Positions 10,171 to 21,661 are shown, counted from the first letter of the stretch. The stretch is 64,000 nt of DNA from Dendrocalamus latiflorus (GCA_017311315.1 CM029622.1:13451002-13515001), one strand, 5' to 3'. Program-made: numbers and translations. Notes: generated by a model from the sequence alone, not told the origin.

Positions 10171-13100
10171 CACTCACCAACCAGCATTCGATAATACCAA
10201 CCAGCATTAATTCAATAAGACAACAGCAGCATTCAATAAGACAACAGCTGGGTGTATTTCTTTACAACAGCCCAATGAACATAGAGATACATTTGTATGA
10301 CTCATTCTCAAAATTCACCTATATATCACACATTTTCACATATAAGTAAATGCAAATTCACAAATACATCACACATATGCATTGTTGTATACATAAATGC
10401 CAGTTCACATATACATCACATGCATGCATTGTTATATACATAAATGCAAATGCCCACATATATGTCACACATTCTCATTCCACTTGCTTATTTCCTTTAA
10501 AAGTTAGCCCTTCATGATGATCAATGCAAACGCAACTAGTTTCGTCACGTTTTTCGTCGTCGACCCTTATGCCATTTCCAAAAGGAGGTAACTCATCAAA
10601 TTTATTGTATTCTTCCTCGTCCACTACATTCTCTACTCCGACAATTCTCCTTTTTCCATGAAGAACTACATAGCGTTTCTTATTTGCCGGGTCGGTTACA
10701 TAGAAAACTTGAACAACTTGGTTGGCGAGTACGAACGGTTCGTCTTTGTACCCGACACGTGGAGGTCCACGGTAGTGACACCGTACTTGTCAACCTTCAC
10801 CTGTGGGAGATGCACCCAACGACAGCGAAATAAGGGGATCTTGAAAACCACGTAGTCGAGCTCCCAAATCTCTTCTATGAACCCATAGTATGAGTTTCTC
10901 GACCCATCGGTACTGAACGCATCTATGCGGACACCGCTGCTCTGGTTAGTGCTCTTTACATCCTGAGACAGTGTATAGAATGTGTACCCATTTGTGTCAT
11001 ATACATGCCATGTCACAACTGTAAATGTTGGCCCTTTTGCCAACCATGTCAGCGTCTCACTTAGTGAGCTCCTAGCAATTTGCTCCTTTAACTATTGGTT
11101 GAACCGACTGTTGTGTTGCCTCATGATCTAAACATCCGGCCGCTCCGGATTTTGTTACCGAAGTACATCCTTGTGCTGGTCGACATAAGGCGCCACTTCA
11201 GTCATGTGTTGCAAGACCGTGAAATGGGCTTGAGTATACGTGTCAATATCTGCAGTGATTGCTTTCCTTCCGATAGTTCCGATACCCTTCAGCCTCCCCA
11301 CATGACGAGATTGAGGCACACCTATCGGTTGAGTCTGAGCCATATAATCGACACAAAACTCAATGACCTCTTCGCTTGCATAACCTTCGACGATGCTGCC
11401 CTCCGGCCGAGATCGATTCCGTACATAGGACTTGAGAATTCCCATGAACCTCTCAAATGGGTACATGCTACGTAGGAATATAGGCCTGCACATTTTTATC
11501 TCCCACACAACGTGAACAATGAGATGGACCATGATATCGAAAAACGAAGGAGGGAAATACATTTCAAGATGACATAGAGTCATCACCACCTCGTCCTGCA
11601 GAGCATCTAGTCCTTCGGGATCGATGACCATCTGAGCAATTGTGTTAAAGAAATAACATAGTCTCATGATTGTCTCTCGGACTTTGATTGGCAAAATATT
11701 TCTAATTGCAATAGGGAGCATCTGTGTCATCAGCACATGACAATCATGAGACTTCATGCCATTTAACTTCAAATGTTGCATCGAAACAAGTTTCTTCACG
11801 TTGCCGGAGTAACCAGACAGAACTTTGACACCATGCAAGCACTGGCACAATTCTGTTTTCTCGGCCTTGGACAGAGTGTAACACGCAGGGGGAAGGTACG
11901 TCCGTCCATTATCTGTTATTGTCGGTGCTAACTTAGGCCTGATATCCATATCAGCCAAGTCAAGCCGTACGTTGACGTCGTCCTTTGTTTTATCACGAAT
12001 GTTCAATAAGAGACCAATCAAGCTGTCACATACATTCTTTTCTACGTGCATGACGTTGATGCAGTGTCGAACATCTAAGTACTCCCAATAAGGTAAGTCC
12101 TAAAATATTGATCTCTTCTTCCAGGTGTTCTTCTCATGAGCCCTCAATTTACGTCTCTTTCCGAGGACAACATCTAAATCCTTAACCATATCATAAACCT
12201 CGTGTCCCCTTAAATGCCTTGGAGCTGAATCGTCTTCCTTCCCTCTGTCAAATTGTTTCTTCATCTTGCGGTATGGGTGAGCCCTCCGAAGGAACCAGCG
12301 GTGACCCATGTAGACAGTTTTGCGTGAGTGTTTCAGCCACACACTCTCGGTACCATCTAAACAGTAGGTACAAGCTTTTGCACCTTTTGTACTCTGGCTC
12401 GATAGCTTAGCAAGGGCAGGATAATCATTTATGGTGCAGAACAATAAGGAGTACAAAGTGAAGTTCTCTTGTTTATATGCATCCCATACCTGTACCCCTT
12501 CGTTTCACAATACTTTTAGATCTTCCACCAATGGTGCTAGGTACACATCGATATCATTCCTAGGTTGTTTTGGCCCTTGGATAAGTATCGACAGCAAAAT
12601 ATACTTTCGCTTCATACACAACCAAGGAGGAAGGTTATAGATGCAGAGAGTCACGGGCCATGTGCTATGTCGGCTGCTCATACTACTGAAATGATTCATT
12701 CCACCTGTACTCAGTCCAAACCTTATATTCCTTGGTTCTGCACCGAAGTCTGCAAAACTCCTATCGATGTCTCTCCACTGGGCGGAATCAGCAAGGTGTC
12801 TTACATTGCATCCTTCTTGCGCTCCTCCGAGTGCCAACGCAGCAGTTTTGCCTCCTTTAGATTTGCAAAAAATATTTTCAAATGGGGAATTATAGGAAAA
12901 TACCATGCCACCTTAGCAGGAGGTCATTTCTTCACCTCTGTTCCCTCGCCGTCATCTGATTGATTGTTACGTTTGTATCAGGATGCGTTGCACACCGGAC
13001 ATACATGCATGTTTGCATACTCTTTACGGTATAGGATACAGTCGTTCGGACATGCATGTATTCTTTCTACTTCCATTCCCAACGGACAAAGAACCTTCTT

Positions 13101-13173
13101 GGATTTATACGTGGTTTTAGCCAACTCATTTCCCTCTGGAAGCATGTCCGCTAAAAGACCTAGCAGCACCGTG

Positions 13174-14459
13174 CAGGGGAAAATTTTTCGGTTCGGGAAA
13201 ATTTTCATCAGCAACCGAAAGGAACGAAATACCCGAAATTTCGGGATTTCGTCAAAATTTCGGACGAAAATTTTGAAACGACGTTTGAATGCTGAAACGA
13301 AATATGTGCAAATTTAGAATGAAAAGTGATCGAATTATGAGCAAAAAAATACCGAAGTTTGGACGAAAAAATTGCTGAAATGTGGACGAAAACATTGTTG
13401 AAATGACTGAAATTTGCGTACACTTGACCGAAATCCCTTTTTGCAGCGCAGATCAGCATCAGCATCTCCAACTGTACACTTGAATAGCAATTATTGTAAA
13501 CTATGTAAACAAGATGTTCCAATCCCTTGCATGGCTTCTTCTTCCTTTGTGCTGCCAAAAAATTCATCATAAAGGGCTTTGCTTACCTTAGTCAACAAGA
13601 TTAAATTGTTACAACCATGCCAAGCTTCAAGCACCTTTGCGAAAAATACATGGATGACTGACAACAATAAGTAAAAATAACCTGCTGCATTAGAACATTA
13701 TTATCACCCTCAAATGTAGACTGGACATCAAATTCAGCCTTGAAAATTCCTATACGGTTCTCTGTTTTCAAACCTTGGCCACCACAGGCCTCCCGACACT
13801 CCTAATAGCAGTAAAAGAAAATCCAGTGAGAAATATTGAAGCAATCGAAACAGGACCAAGTACGCACAAGGAACCAGAGCACGAAGCACGGCTCAGGAAG
13901 GCAGACTAAGGACCTAACAGGATGAACCAAAAACCTGATAAAAAAGCACAAGCCGTGAAGGTGAAGCACGAACCGAAACAAAATTGGAATGGAATCGATA
14001 CAGGCCAAAGAGGTAGAGCAAGAATCACAACAAATCACAACGAAAGCGAAGATCAACGACGGATCCGCAGGGTGGGCCGCCGCCCGCCGCTCTTATTTCT
14101 CATGAAGGAAGGGGATGGGGATGGGGATGGGGATGGCCGTTGCCTGCCGCTTTTCTTCCCTGCCTAGGTTGCCGCCCGCCGCTCTTCTTCTCCGCCTTCG
14201 CCGTCGCCCGCCGCTCGGTGCTCAGTGAGAAGATGGGGAGGGAGGAATGCGATTGGGGACTGAGGACTGGTGGCTATTGGGCATTTGGGCTAGCCTGTGC
14301 ATGCGGGCCGACCGGTCGAGTGCCGAGCCGACTGCCGAACTACCGATTTAATTCAATCGCGAACAGATGTTTTGACCGAAACGAGTTTTTTTCGGTCAGG
14401 ACCGAAAGAGACGAAATTTCACCGAAAGAGTGAAATTTCGGACAAAAACTTTTTCCTTG
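13174..14459. mobile_element. hAT-like element inside the CACTA transposase gene
   Basis: The ends read CAGGGG... and ...CCTTG, fitting hAT termini. They are flanked by a diverged 8-bp target duplication, GCACCGTG (13166-13173) and GCGCTGTG (14460-14467), six of eight matching. Removing the segment restores continuity of the TNP2 reading between the KASNGWSDQSFT block and the LLGLLADMLPEGN block. Both ends carry CCGAAATTTC/GACGAAATTTC-type motifs in inverted orientation. There is no transposase; the interior carries fragments of a host gene (13511-13801) and a GGGGAT repeat near 14112-14135. Confidence 0.78.
13511..13801 (-). pseudogene. Captured acyl-CoA oxidase exons (C-terminal region)
   Basis: On the minus strand, exon-like segment 13801-13682 follows an AG acceptor and ends at a GT donor. 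It encodes about 40 residues including CREACGGQGLKTENR and EFDVQSTFEGDNNVLMQQ. After an intron-like gap, segment 13586-13511 starts VSKAL, shifts frame once, and continues KKKPCKGLEHL before another GT. These blocks match the C-terminal dehydrogenase/oxidase fold of plant peroxisomal acyl-CoA oxidases (ACX2-like long-chain type, from memory of the family). The intact enzyme would do the first step of peroxisomal beta-oxidation. This is only a fragment, with intron retained and one frameshift, so I read it as genomic DNA captured by the hAT element. A product is unlikely, but an antisense or small-RNA effect on the parent gene is possible. Confidence 0.75.
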
Positions 14460-14689
14460 GCGCTGTGAAACTCTGGTCGGACCAACCGTTGCTCGCCTTC
14501 AATTTCAACAGTTCAAGCATGGCCGACAACTTCGTGTACTTTAACCTGCAGCACGTGAACAAAGGTTTCTCTGAGTCATCCATCAAGTCCCGGAATTTAA
14601 CATACTCTCTCTCATCATAGTTTTCTTCTACATCGCGAAGCATCTAATCCAGATTGTCATCGTGCAACCTATCCGAATCCAAACCACAA

Positions 14690-14792
14690 TCGACATCATC
14701 CGGCGGCATGTCATTCACTTCACCAGCGATGTCATCTGGCGGCATATCATTCACTTCACCGGCGATGTCATCCGGTGGCAAATGATCATTGA
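14690..14792 (-). repeat. 36-bp in-frame repeat in the TNP2 gene
   Basis: Three tandem copies of a 36-bp unit encode DDIAGEVNDMPP on the minus strand, an acidic linker between the N-terminal zinc-binding region and the transposase body. One copy has diverged at its end (DDVDCG). Confidence 0.85.
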
Positions 14793-15419
14793 CTTCGCCA
14801 TGACTGGTCCAACACGTATAACCCTTTTTAAAACCCCTCTGAATTAGTGCGCTTCAATTTGCGCACGGTTCTTAAACATCTTCAAATTCTCGCAGTCAGT
14901 GCATGGATAGTACATATATTTCACCCCGTTATTCAGCATATCCTCCTCGGCTGCTCTTGCAAAAGCAGACACGCCATTAATATACTCTTCACTCACACAG
15001 CTCGCGGCATACATCCGGCTTCGGTCCTACGTTATGTATATATATAACAACTTAGTATTAAAAATTAAATTATTTAATTATTACTACATATATATACCAC
15101 ATGCATTTAGGCTTTGCTAGCTTAATTCATATTATAAACACAACAGCTATTATGTAACCAATAATTTTGCAAACCATCTTCAATAACACTCACCAATTAC
15201 TTACATCTAAATTATAATGCAAAGAAAAATAAATTTCATTACTAACCATATCTAGAGCAACCAGGAAAGTATGAATCTTCAAAGCTCAATTTCTGCCTCC
15301 TCCCACCAAATTAATTGGCCTGAAATCGCCTAGCTTGCCTCCTGAGCGAAAGAGTGAAGCACCGGCTAGAACTAGATCGAAATGGAGACAGATGCGGTTC
15401 TGAGCAGCGCAATAAATGC

Positions 15420-15585
15420 CTAGCGCTATTATCATCGGTAAGAACCGTCGGTGATACTCGTTTTCTCCGACGCCACCAACACAGATGGTGTCCAAATTAA
15501 AACCGTCTGTGTTAGTGTCGATCACAGACGATTTTGTCAAACCGTTTGTGATTGGCCGTTTAGTATTAGGCTTTATGTAGTAGTG
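15420..15585. repeat. CACTA subterminal repeats, right end
   Basis: Five to six degenerate copies of AACCGTCTGTGA and its complement lead into the terminus complementary to CACTACTACA. This end lies upstream of the TNP2 gene and would contain or adjoin its promoter, as in Spm elements (inference). Confidence 0.8.
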
Positions 15586-15988
15586 AAATAACCCTATATG
15601 ACTTCCTTTGTTGCCTTTATCATTATGATGCATTTCTCCGTGTGACTTGCATAGTACAAGTTTGTACTCACCTTGCTATCTCATCTCAGAGGAAGATGAT
15701 TTCGACTACGGTGAAGATCTGGACGAGTAGGCCGCGTCTTACTGTCGTTTGCCTGTAGGCACACTATCGGGTTTCGCTATTTATCATCTTATTTCCGTTG
15801 TTACTTTCCTTTATTTGTGTTATCGGGGATCTTAATGTAAGACTTGGCCATAAGGTCGTACTCTTTAATTTAATATTGTTGGTCATTTGTGCTTGATATG
15901 TATCTTTGTTCTACTGTGTGCACTAGCTGTTCCTGGACTAGTGCGATTTACACAGAGGGTTACGGAGTTGTTGCTCCGGGATCAGACA

Positions 15989-17330
15989 CAAAAGAGCCAA
16001 GTTGCACCCATAAGATATCAGCAGATACACCTACAATCTATACTACAGGAACTACCTACGGTGCAAGCATCCTTCCCCTTGTAGTACCTAGGTCTACCGC
16101 TTGCACTAAAAAGGCTTTGCTGGGCAGACTTCCAGGTGCTAGAAGACAAGTATGCCGGTCACCTAGCTGGATGGCAAGGCAAACTACTTACTCTAGCTGG
16201 TTGGAAAACTTTGGTCAAATATGTCTTAAAGACCCAGTCCACCTACTTCCTTACGGCCATCAAGCCACCAAAATGTGTGTTCAAATCCCTCAACAGGCAG
16301 GCACAGAGATTCTTGTGGGGGAGATCAGAACATCTTTCAGGCAGCAAATACAAGGTCAACTGGGATATTGTGTGTAGACCCACTAACTTGCGGGGCCTAG
16401 GTCTCATGGATCTAGAGCGGTTCGCCTGGGCTCTGAGACTTACGTGTTGTGGCATGAATGGGCAATCGAAAATAAACCATGGAAAGGGATGGAGACTCCA
16501 TGCGATAAGCAAGATCGGGGGCTCTTTGCTGCGGTAACGACCATAGTGATAGGCAATGGAAATAGGGCATCCTTCTAGAACTCGGCCTAGGCAGAAGGAA
16601 ACCGATTGTAGGACATTGCACCTGTAACCTACAACACCTCAAGATGAAAGAATCGCACTCTGCACAACGGTCTCACGGACAACAAATGGCTTCATGACCT
16701 TGACTTCTCTAATGGCATAACCACACAACACATATAGGAGCTCATCGCCATTTGGGCCATAACCTCCACAACAACCCTCCGGGTCAGCCATGAGGACACC
16801 CTCACATAGAAGCTCAATCCGAATGGTGTCTACAGTGCTGTCACGGCATACAAAGCTCAGTTCTTAGGCGCGACACAAACAACCACGAACGCCCTAGTTT
16901 GGAAGACATGGGCACCATAGAAATACAAAATCTTTGCCTTGTTAATGATACAAAAAAAATTGGACAGTGGACCTCCTTTCCAATGAGGATGGCTGAACCA
17001 ACAGATGTGCCCACTTTGTAGACATGCGCCAGAGACTGCTATCCACCTCCTAGTTGAATATCGTTACTCTGCAAAAATTTGGATGGCCATTGTGTGATGG
17101 ACAGCCTGTTGGTAATTCCTTAACCCCAACAAACTGGCGGATCTGGTCATCGGTCCGACATTGATGAGAGTCAATTATCTACACGCCTAGAGTCCCACAA
17201 AAAGCGATGGCGATACTCTTAATGCTTTGTGACTTAAGAAATTTGAAAGGAATGAAATACACTATTTTTTATCAACTTGGATACTAGCAGAGCCAAAAAC
17301 CTAACGGAGCTATCACATAGTCTGTAATAC
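15989..17330 (+). pseudogene. L1-type LINE, right half (RT C-terminus and zf-RVT region)
   Basis: The plus-strand reading resumes with KSQVAPI exactly where the left half stopped at 2346. One stop precedes YLGLPLALKRL, then come a KLLTLAGWKTLVKYVL block and RFLWGR, the conserved reverse-transcriptase C-terminal region of plant LINEs. From about 16540 the frame is heavily broken. A zf-RVT-like pattern can be followed near 16880-17080 (W.A. .. CPLC-like ... HLL-E). No poly(A) tail or target duplication could be assigned at the 3' end (about 17330). The long insertion between the halves dates the LINE as the oldest layer of the nest. Confidence 0.75.
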
Positions 17331-17491
17331 CATATATTTTGCTTGAGCCCGGGTCTTTGATGTGTGGCAACCACCCCATCTTTGAGCAGGGCCGGACCTC
17401 TGTGAACCAACCTTGCTTCCTCCTATTAATTGCCTATTAATTGATTATTAATTGCCTATTAATTGATTAAGGGCAGCTCTCATGCCCGTTT

Positions 17492-17492
<1 letters not shown>

Positions 17493-17533
<41 letters not shown>
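17493..17533. repeat. (GA)n microsatellite
   Basis: About 20 uninterrupted GA dinucleotides. Confidence 0.97.
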
Positions 17534-17535
<2 letters not shown>

Positions 17536-17746
17536 TACTGGATGCCAGATTGCCAGACATGAGTGGCTGCGATGCATGCTTTGAAGCTAGCTATAACACC
17601 TGTCGTCCAGCCTTTCGGACCTAGTAATATGTTCTTTCCCGGACTTGCCGTGTGAACAGTTGTTGGATTAATTGGCTGTTGCATGGGAGCAGTTGCATGG
17701 GAAGAAAAGAAACCGAAAGTCGAGCCTAGCTTGCCTGGACGTATAA

Positions 17747-18807
17747 GAGCAACTCCAGCAGGGCCCTTACTTGAGCCCTCAACCCTCATATTTGAGGGCT
17801 TGAGGCAAAAATGCAACTCCAGCAGGGCCCCTACTAGAGCCCTCAAATTTGAGGAGCCCCTCAAATCCCCCTCCCACCCCTCATTCCTAGGGGCTCCCCC
17901 TCCACCCCTCATTTTCCTGTTTTTTTCCCGCTCGTGAAACTTCCCCCGCCTCCACCCCAAAATTCCCCGCCTCCCCCAAAATTTCCCCGCCCCCTGTCGA
18001 TTCCCCCGCCCGCCGCCCGCTCGCCCCCCGCCTCGCCCGTCGCCTCCACTCTCCGCCGCCTCCGCTCTCCGCCGCCTCCCTCCTTGCTCCTTCCCCCGCC
18101 TCCGCCCGTCTCCCTCCCTCCCACCCCGCCGTCCCCGACTCCCCGCCTCCCTCCTTGCTCCTTCCCCCGCCGCCGCCCCCCTCCCCTGCCGTCCCCGAGA
18201 AGCCGCCGCCGCCGCCCGTGGAAGGAGCGGCCTCTGCGCCGAGTGCCGGAGGTCGAGCCGAAGGAGGAGGCGCAGTCGCCGTCGCCATCGCCCCGAGTAG
18301 ATCCGGCCGGATCCGGCCGGATCTGGCCGCCGTAGCCGACGCCGAGCCCAGATCCGACGAGGCCGCCGCCGCCATGAGGCGCCCTCGGGGCAGCACGCAC
18401 AGGAGGCGCCGCCGAGTGGCCGAGCGCGGGGAGGCGCCGGCGGGAGGCTGCTGCCGCGCCGCGGAGGAGAAGAACCGGCGCCGAGCTCGGGGAGGCGTGG
18501 ACCGCTGGCGACGCGCAAGGTGAGGTGCGCGCCGCCTCCGCTCTCCGCCGCCTCGCCCGTCGCCGTCGCCCGTCGCCGATGCCTCCCTCCCCGCGTGCCT
18601 CCCTCCCGAGCGTGCCGCCGGCCTCCCTCTCCGAATGGATTTGTCAGTAGTGGGTCCCATATGTCAGTGTGTATTGGATGGATTTGAGGGCTTAGATTTG
18701 AGGGGTGCTGTTGGAGTAGAAGCAAAAAAATTGGGCCCTCAAAAATAGGGGGAGCCCTCAAATGAAAAGTAGGGGTCCTGTTTTGAGGGCTACTGCTGAA
18801 GTTGCTC
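17747..18807. mobile_element. PIF/Harbinger-like non-autonomous element with GC-rich core
   Basis: Inverted termini GAGCAACTCCAGCAG and CTGCTGAAGTTGCTC are flanked by the 3-bp duplication TAA (17744-17746 and 18808-18810), as expected for PIF/Harbinger. Both ends repeat GAGGGC/CCCTCAAATTTGAGG motifs in inverted orientation. The core (about 17880-18600) is very GC-rich with overlapping Pro/Arg/Gly-rich frames on both strands. None has a recognisable domain, so I do not call a gene. The core could be a captured host 5' region. Confidence 0.7.
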
Positions 18808-18810
18808 TAA

Positions 18811-19200
18811 GCAACTGCCAGAATGCGACGCCGTATCAGTACCCGAAAACTCAGTACATACACCCAAACATCAGAACTATCAACGGCACTACACTGCTCA
18901 CTTTGCAGGTAATTAACCACACTCAAAGTGTATGTACAATAGTTTTTTAAATTGTTTCTTAAAATTTTACCTTACTTCAAAATAACACTAGAAACAATCT
19001 TTTCAACAGTAAATTAGTTATATAACTATTTTATACTATTTTCACTATAATTTTCTGGCTCATACCCTCTTACTATTTACGTTAGTTTGTAGACTTAAAT
19101 TATCTCTTATATAAAAAATATCATATTATCTCTCGTCACCTCCTCTCTTCTTTTATAAAATTTTACTTATTTCATATAGATAAAAACAGTTTAGATAATA
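18811..19200. other. AT-rich intergenic stretch upstream of the AGP gene
   Basis: There is no gene here, only short AT-rich motifs including TTATATAAAAAATATC near 19107-19122. The stretch from about 19200 to 19611 turns GC-rich and probably contains the promoter-proximal region and 5' UTR of the arabinogalactan protein gene. I see no convincing TATA box at the usual distance. Confidence 0.4.
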
Positions 19201-19611
19201 CCGTTGAAGACCACGTTACTTAGCAAGTAATCACAAGCGGCAACGCGGCTTCGTACGCCGGCGGGCGTATGAGCGAGGGGTGGCACGGCAGGCTAGGCGA
19301 CGATGACTGATTGCGTCAAGAGAGCGCCATAATTTTGCCCCGCCGACAGCGCGCCCCAACGGCACCCGACATCCGTCCCGGCGGTGTGCCCTCTGGCTCG
19401 GTCCTTCGCCGCCTCCGCCCGCACCAACGTCAAGAGAGGCCTTCACGCGCGACCCACCCCCACCACCACGTTACCGCGCCCAAATTGGTTCGCCCGCACC
19501 CGTCCGTGACGCGCCACTCGGTCGCGTACCCCTGCCGCTTCGCTTCCACCACTCGCGCTTCCACTCCCACTCCCCCTGCCTACTCGAACATACAGAAAAC
19601 ACACGTTCGCA

Positions 19612-21319
19612 ATGGCGCAGGCTGCCGTCCTCTGTGCCGCGCTGCTCTGCTGCCTCTTGGCGACGCATTCCCTCGCGCAGTCGCCCGCTGCCGCGCCCGT
19701 CAACTCGCCGCCCAAGTCCTCCAAGGCAACGCCGGCGCCGGCCGCCTCGCCTACCGCCACTCCCGCCCCGCCGGCTGACGCGTCAACCCCTGCCGCCGCG
19801 CCGTCCACCACCCCCGCCGCCCCCGCGCCCAAGTCCTCCCCCGCCACCCCTGCACCAGCCGCCGCGCCCACCACCCCGGCCACCCCGGCGCCGGCCGCGG
19901 CTCCGCCCAAGCCCAAGGCCAAGCCCCCCGCGCCTGCACCCCCTGCCAGGGCAACCGCCCCGGCGTCTCCGCCGCCGAAGGCTGCGCCTGCCCCAGCTAC
20001 CCCTCCTCCGGCGGCCAGCCCCCCTGCGGCGACCTCTCCCACTGTCGAGGCACCGGCGACCTCTCCCCCGGCGCCCGTTCCCGAGGTGCCAGCCGCCGCG
20101 CCGGCCCCGGTGACCAAGCCCACCGAGACCCCCGCGCCTGCGCCCGCCAAGAAGAAGCAGCCGTCGTCATCGTCCAAGAACAAGAAGAAGAAGAGAGCCT
20201 CCGCCCCGGCTCCGGCCGCCGAGGCCCCCGTCGCCAAGGCCTCCGAGGCGCCCACCTCCGCCGCCGAAGCCCCCGGGCCCAGCGGCGACTCCGCCGCGGC
20301 CGACAGCGCGGTACGCTCACTCACTTTACCATTGTCCATTGTTGCACCTACGTCAGATCTGATGCACACTAAACTCTAAACATAGCAATCTAATAGCATG
20401 CAATGATACGGAGTACTATGCTTTGCAACGGTCCAAGTAGTGTAGGTGCAGAAACAACGATTGCAACGTGCGCGTCGCCGTCTGTGGCAGAATGTAGCCG
20501 TTGGTGCACCGACAGACGCGAAGGGGGAGGTCGTGTCTGCCTCGGGAGCAACCGCTGCCCGCACGTTGTCATGCACGGCAACTGCTTCGCTCGCCGCCTT
20601 CACATTTCCGGTTGCTCTAACTAGAGTGCTGGACGGGATCAGGAAAGGAAAAGAGGAAGGCTTTAAAGCTTCCCTGTCTCCTTTTCTGTCTTTCTTCACA
20701 CGGGGCAGTAGTTTAGAAGGGGTGAATACTGTTACAGACCCTATAAAAAGTAAAGAGTATTGCTATACAACATTCAGTTAGATTGATCTGGGACATTAGA
20801 TCTCCATCCAACGGATCCACCCATACAAACCCCCCTCCAAAAAAATGACCCCCTCCAAAAAAATGATTTAGGGCGTTGGATCTCCATCTAACGGCTCAAA
20901 ATCTGACTGTTTTTGAGGACAAAAACAGTCGAATGTTGTATAGACACTCCCAAAAATAAAATAGAATGAATAAGGTGCTGACACGTGTGAAGAACAGGGA
21001 CAGTAACAGGAAAACTTTGTTCTTACTTCGTTGGTTACTTTCTGGTCTATCAAGACTTTCAGAGTAGCTCATTAGTTGAGGCCTGGCATGGAGTAAATTA
21101 CAATTACAGGAAAAAGCAAACTTTCACAGCGTCGTCAACGTATCCTTGCTGTTTATACGCTCACATTGTTTTGTTTACAACAGTGGCAGATAAACTGACC
21201 AAACGTGTGCAATTGTCACTGCTTCTTGTTGTGCCGTGCAGAACGCCGCCGCAGGAAGGAGCACGGAGAGGATGGCGGGCGTGATCGTGTCGGCCATCGC
21301 GGTGGCGCTGCTCGCCTAG
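19612..21319 (+). CDS. Lysine-rich classical arabinogalactan protein (GPI-anchored), two exons
   Basis: Exon 1 is 19612-20310 (233 codons, ending at GCG before GTACGC). Exon 2 is 21242-21319 (25 codons plus stop, after TGCAG). The intron is phase 0 and 931 bp. The 258-residue product has a signal peptide (residues 1-22, cut after THSLA), then a long Pro/Ala/Ser/Thr-rich region full of AP, PA, SP and TP repeats, typical of Hyp-O-arabinogalactan attachment sites. A Lys-rich patch follows at about 179-198 (KKKQPSSSSKNKKKKR). Exon 2 gives a hydrophobic tail (MAGVIVSAIAVALLA) fitting a GPI-anchor signal. This layout matches the lysine-rich AGP class (AGP17/18/19 type): proteoglycans on the outer face of the plasma membrane and in the wall, implicated in growth and signalling. 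The start is supported by the signal peptide. The intron carries a MITE at 20755-20950. No defect is seen. Confidence 0.9.
20755..20950. mobile_element. MITE in the AGP intron (copy 1 of 2)
   Basis: It starts GAGTATTGCTATACAACATT and ends with the near-complement AATGTTGTATAGACACTC. The interior has CATCCAACGGATCC and GGGCGTTGGATCTCCATCTA, which recur in the second copy at 53906-54122. Compared with that copy it lacks about 30 bp just inside the left end. It has no coding capacity. Confidence 0.8.
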
Positions 21320-21661
21320 ATCCCGAGAGGCCGTGCGATCCGATGCGATTGATGCGTTGTGGCCTGGCCACATATAATTGCTGCTGCTCCTGTGCCCACC
21401 GGACGCGCCCTTTCCCTCTTTTCTTTTGTGTACTTTTGAAAGGGCTGCTTGCTCGGTCCAGGCCGGTTCTCTTTCCTGTGTACTAGCGCTTACATTGATT
21501 CACTTGTGCGGATTCTATTTCCTTTATATTATTGTCATAGATGATACGAGAGAGGGCATACTGCTGCGGACTGTTAACATCTATTCATCTTTATATTATT
21601 GTTATTACATTGCGATATTGCATTTTACTCCTCTTCTTCGTCTCACTTCTCAGTAGATCTA

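Larger units (their letters stand above)
10696..15020 (-). pseudogene. TNP2-type CACTA transposase, interrupted by hAT insertion
   Basis: Read on the minus strand, the order matches plant TNP2 (TNPD-like) transposases. An N-terminal transposase-associated domain (about 15020-14800) has a CxxC pair in the PCTDCEN region. A block with LMDDSEKPLF follows (14643-14460), then CPVCNAS (12985). The core has FGAEPRNIRFGLS and LIQGPKQP (12810-12560) and CTINDYPALA (12440-12410). A DUF4218 region (12051-11155) includes MHVEKNVCDSLIG and SMYPFERFMG, and a DUF4216 region (11043-10696) includes a SGVRIDAF block. The protein would catalyse excision and integration at the CACTA ends. It is dead: a 1-nt deletion near 14847, a stop at 14644, the 1286-bp hAT insertion at 13174-14459 and several later stops. 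Confidence 0.88.
5314..15585 (-). mobile_element. CACTA (En/Spm) transposon, 10.3 kb, both ends present
   Basis: The left end reads CACTACTACAGAAAACC from 5314 and the right end is the complement of CACTACTACATAAAGCC, ending at 15585. The 3-bp target duplication AAA lies at 5311-5313 and 15586-15588. Subterminal arrays of ACAGACGGTT in alternating orientation occupy both ends. Both genes are on the minus strand, so the biological 5' end is at 15585: a TNP2-type transposase (about 10696-15020), then a Transposase_24-Ulp1 fusion (about 5990-9097). Both are broken, so this copy cannot supply its own proteins. The ends look well preserved and could in principle still be used if transposase were supplied in trans. 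Confidence 0.92.
2347..15988. mobile_element. Solo LTR (about 3.4 kb net) carrying a nested CACTA element
   Basis: The unit begins TGTGACATCCC and ends GGGATCAGACA. It is flanked by the 5-bp direct repeat CAAAA at 2342-2346 and 15989-15993, within the LINE reading frame. Without the CACTA insertion it is about 3367 bp. I see no gag or pol, so a solo LTR is the simplest reading; a non-autonomous element is the alternative. A TG...CA unit of this size resembles long gypsy-type LTRs of grasses, which is family knowledge rather than something the sequence proves. Part of the same LTR family recurs at about 36830-38809. Inside, 2600-3800 is GC-rich with CCACGTGGC/GCCACGTC-like motifs, and 3840-5313 is AT-rich. 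Confidence 0.7.

Noticed and set aside
17448..18761. A 437-codon minus-strand open frame
   Set aside because: It crosses the GA microsatellite and both ends of the Harbinger-like element. Its Arg/Gly-rich content comes from CpG-rich sequence and it has no recognisable domain.
19443..20369. A 308-codon antisense open frame over the AGP gene
   Set aside because: It is the mirror of the Pro/Ala-rich codons of the AGP (Gly/Ala-rich in antisense) and has no independent support. The sense frame has a signal peptide and GPI tail.
20446..20781. A 111-codon plus-strand open frame inside the AGP intron
   Set aside because: It lies between good splice sites, has no domain and runs into the MITE.
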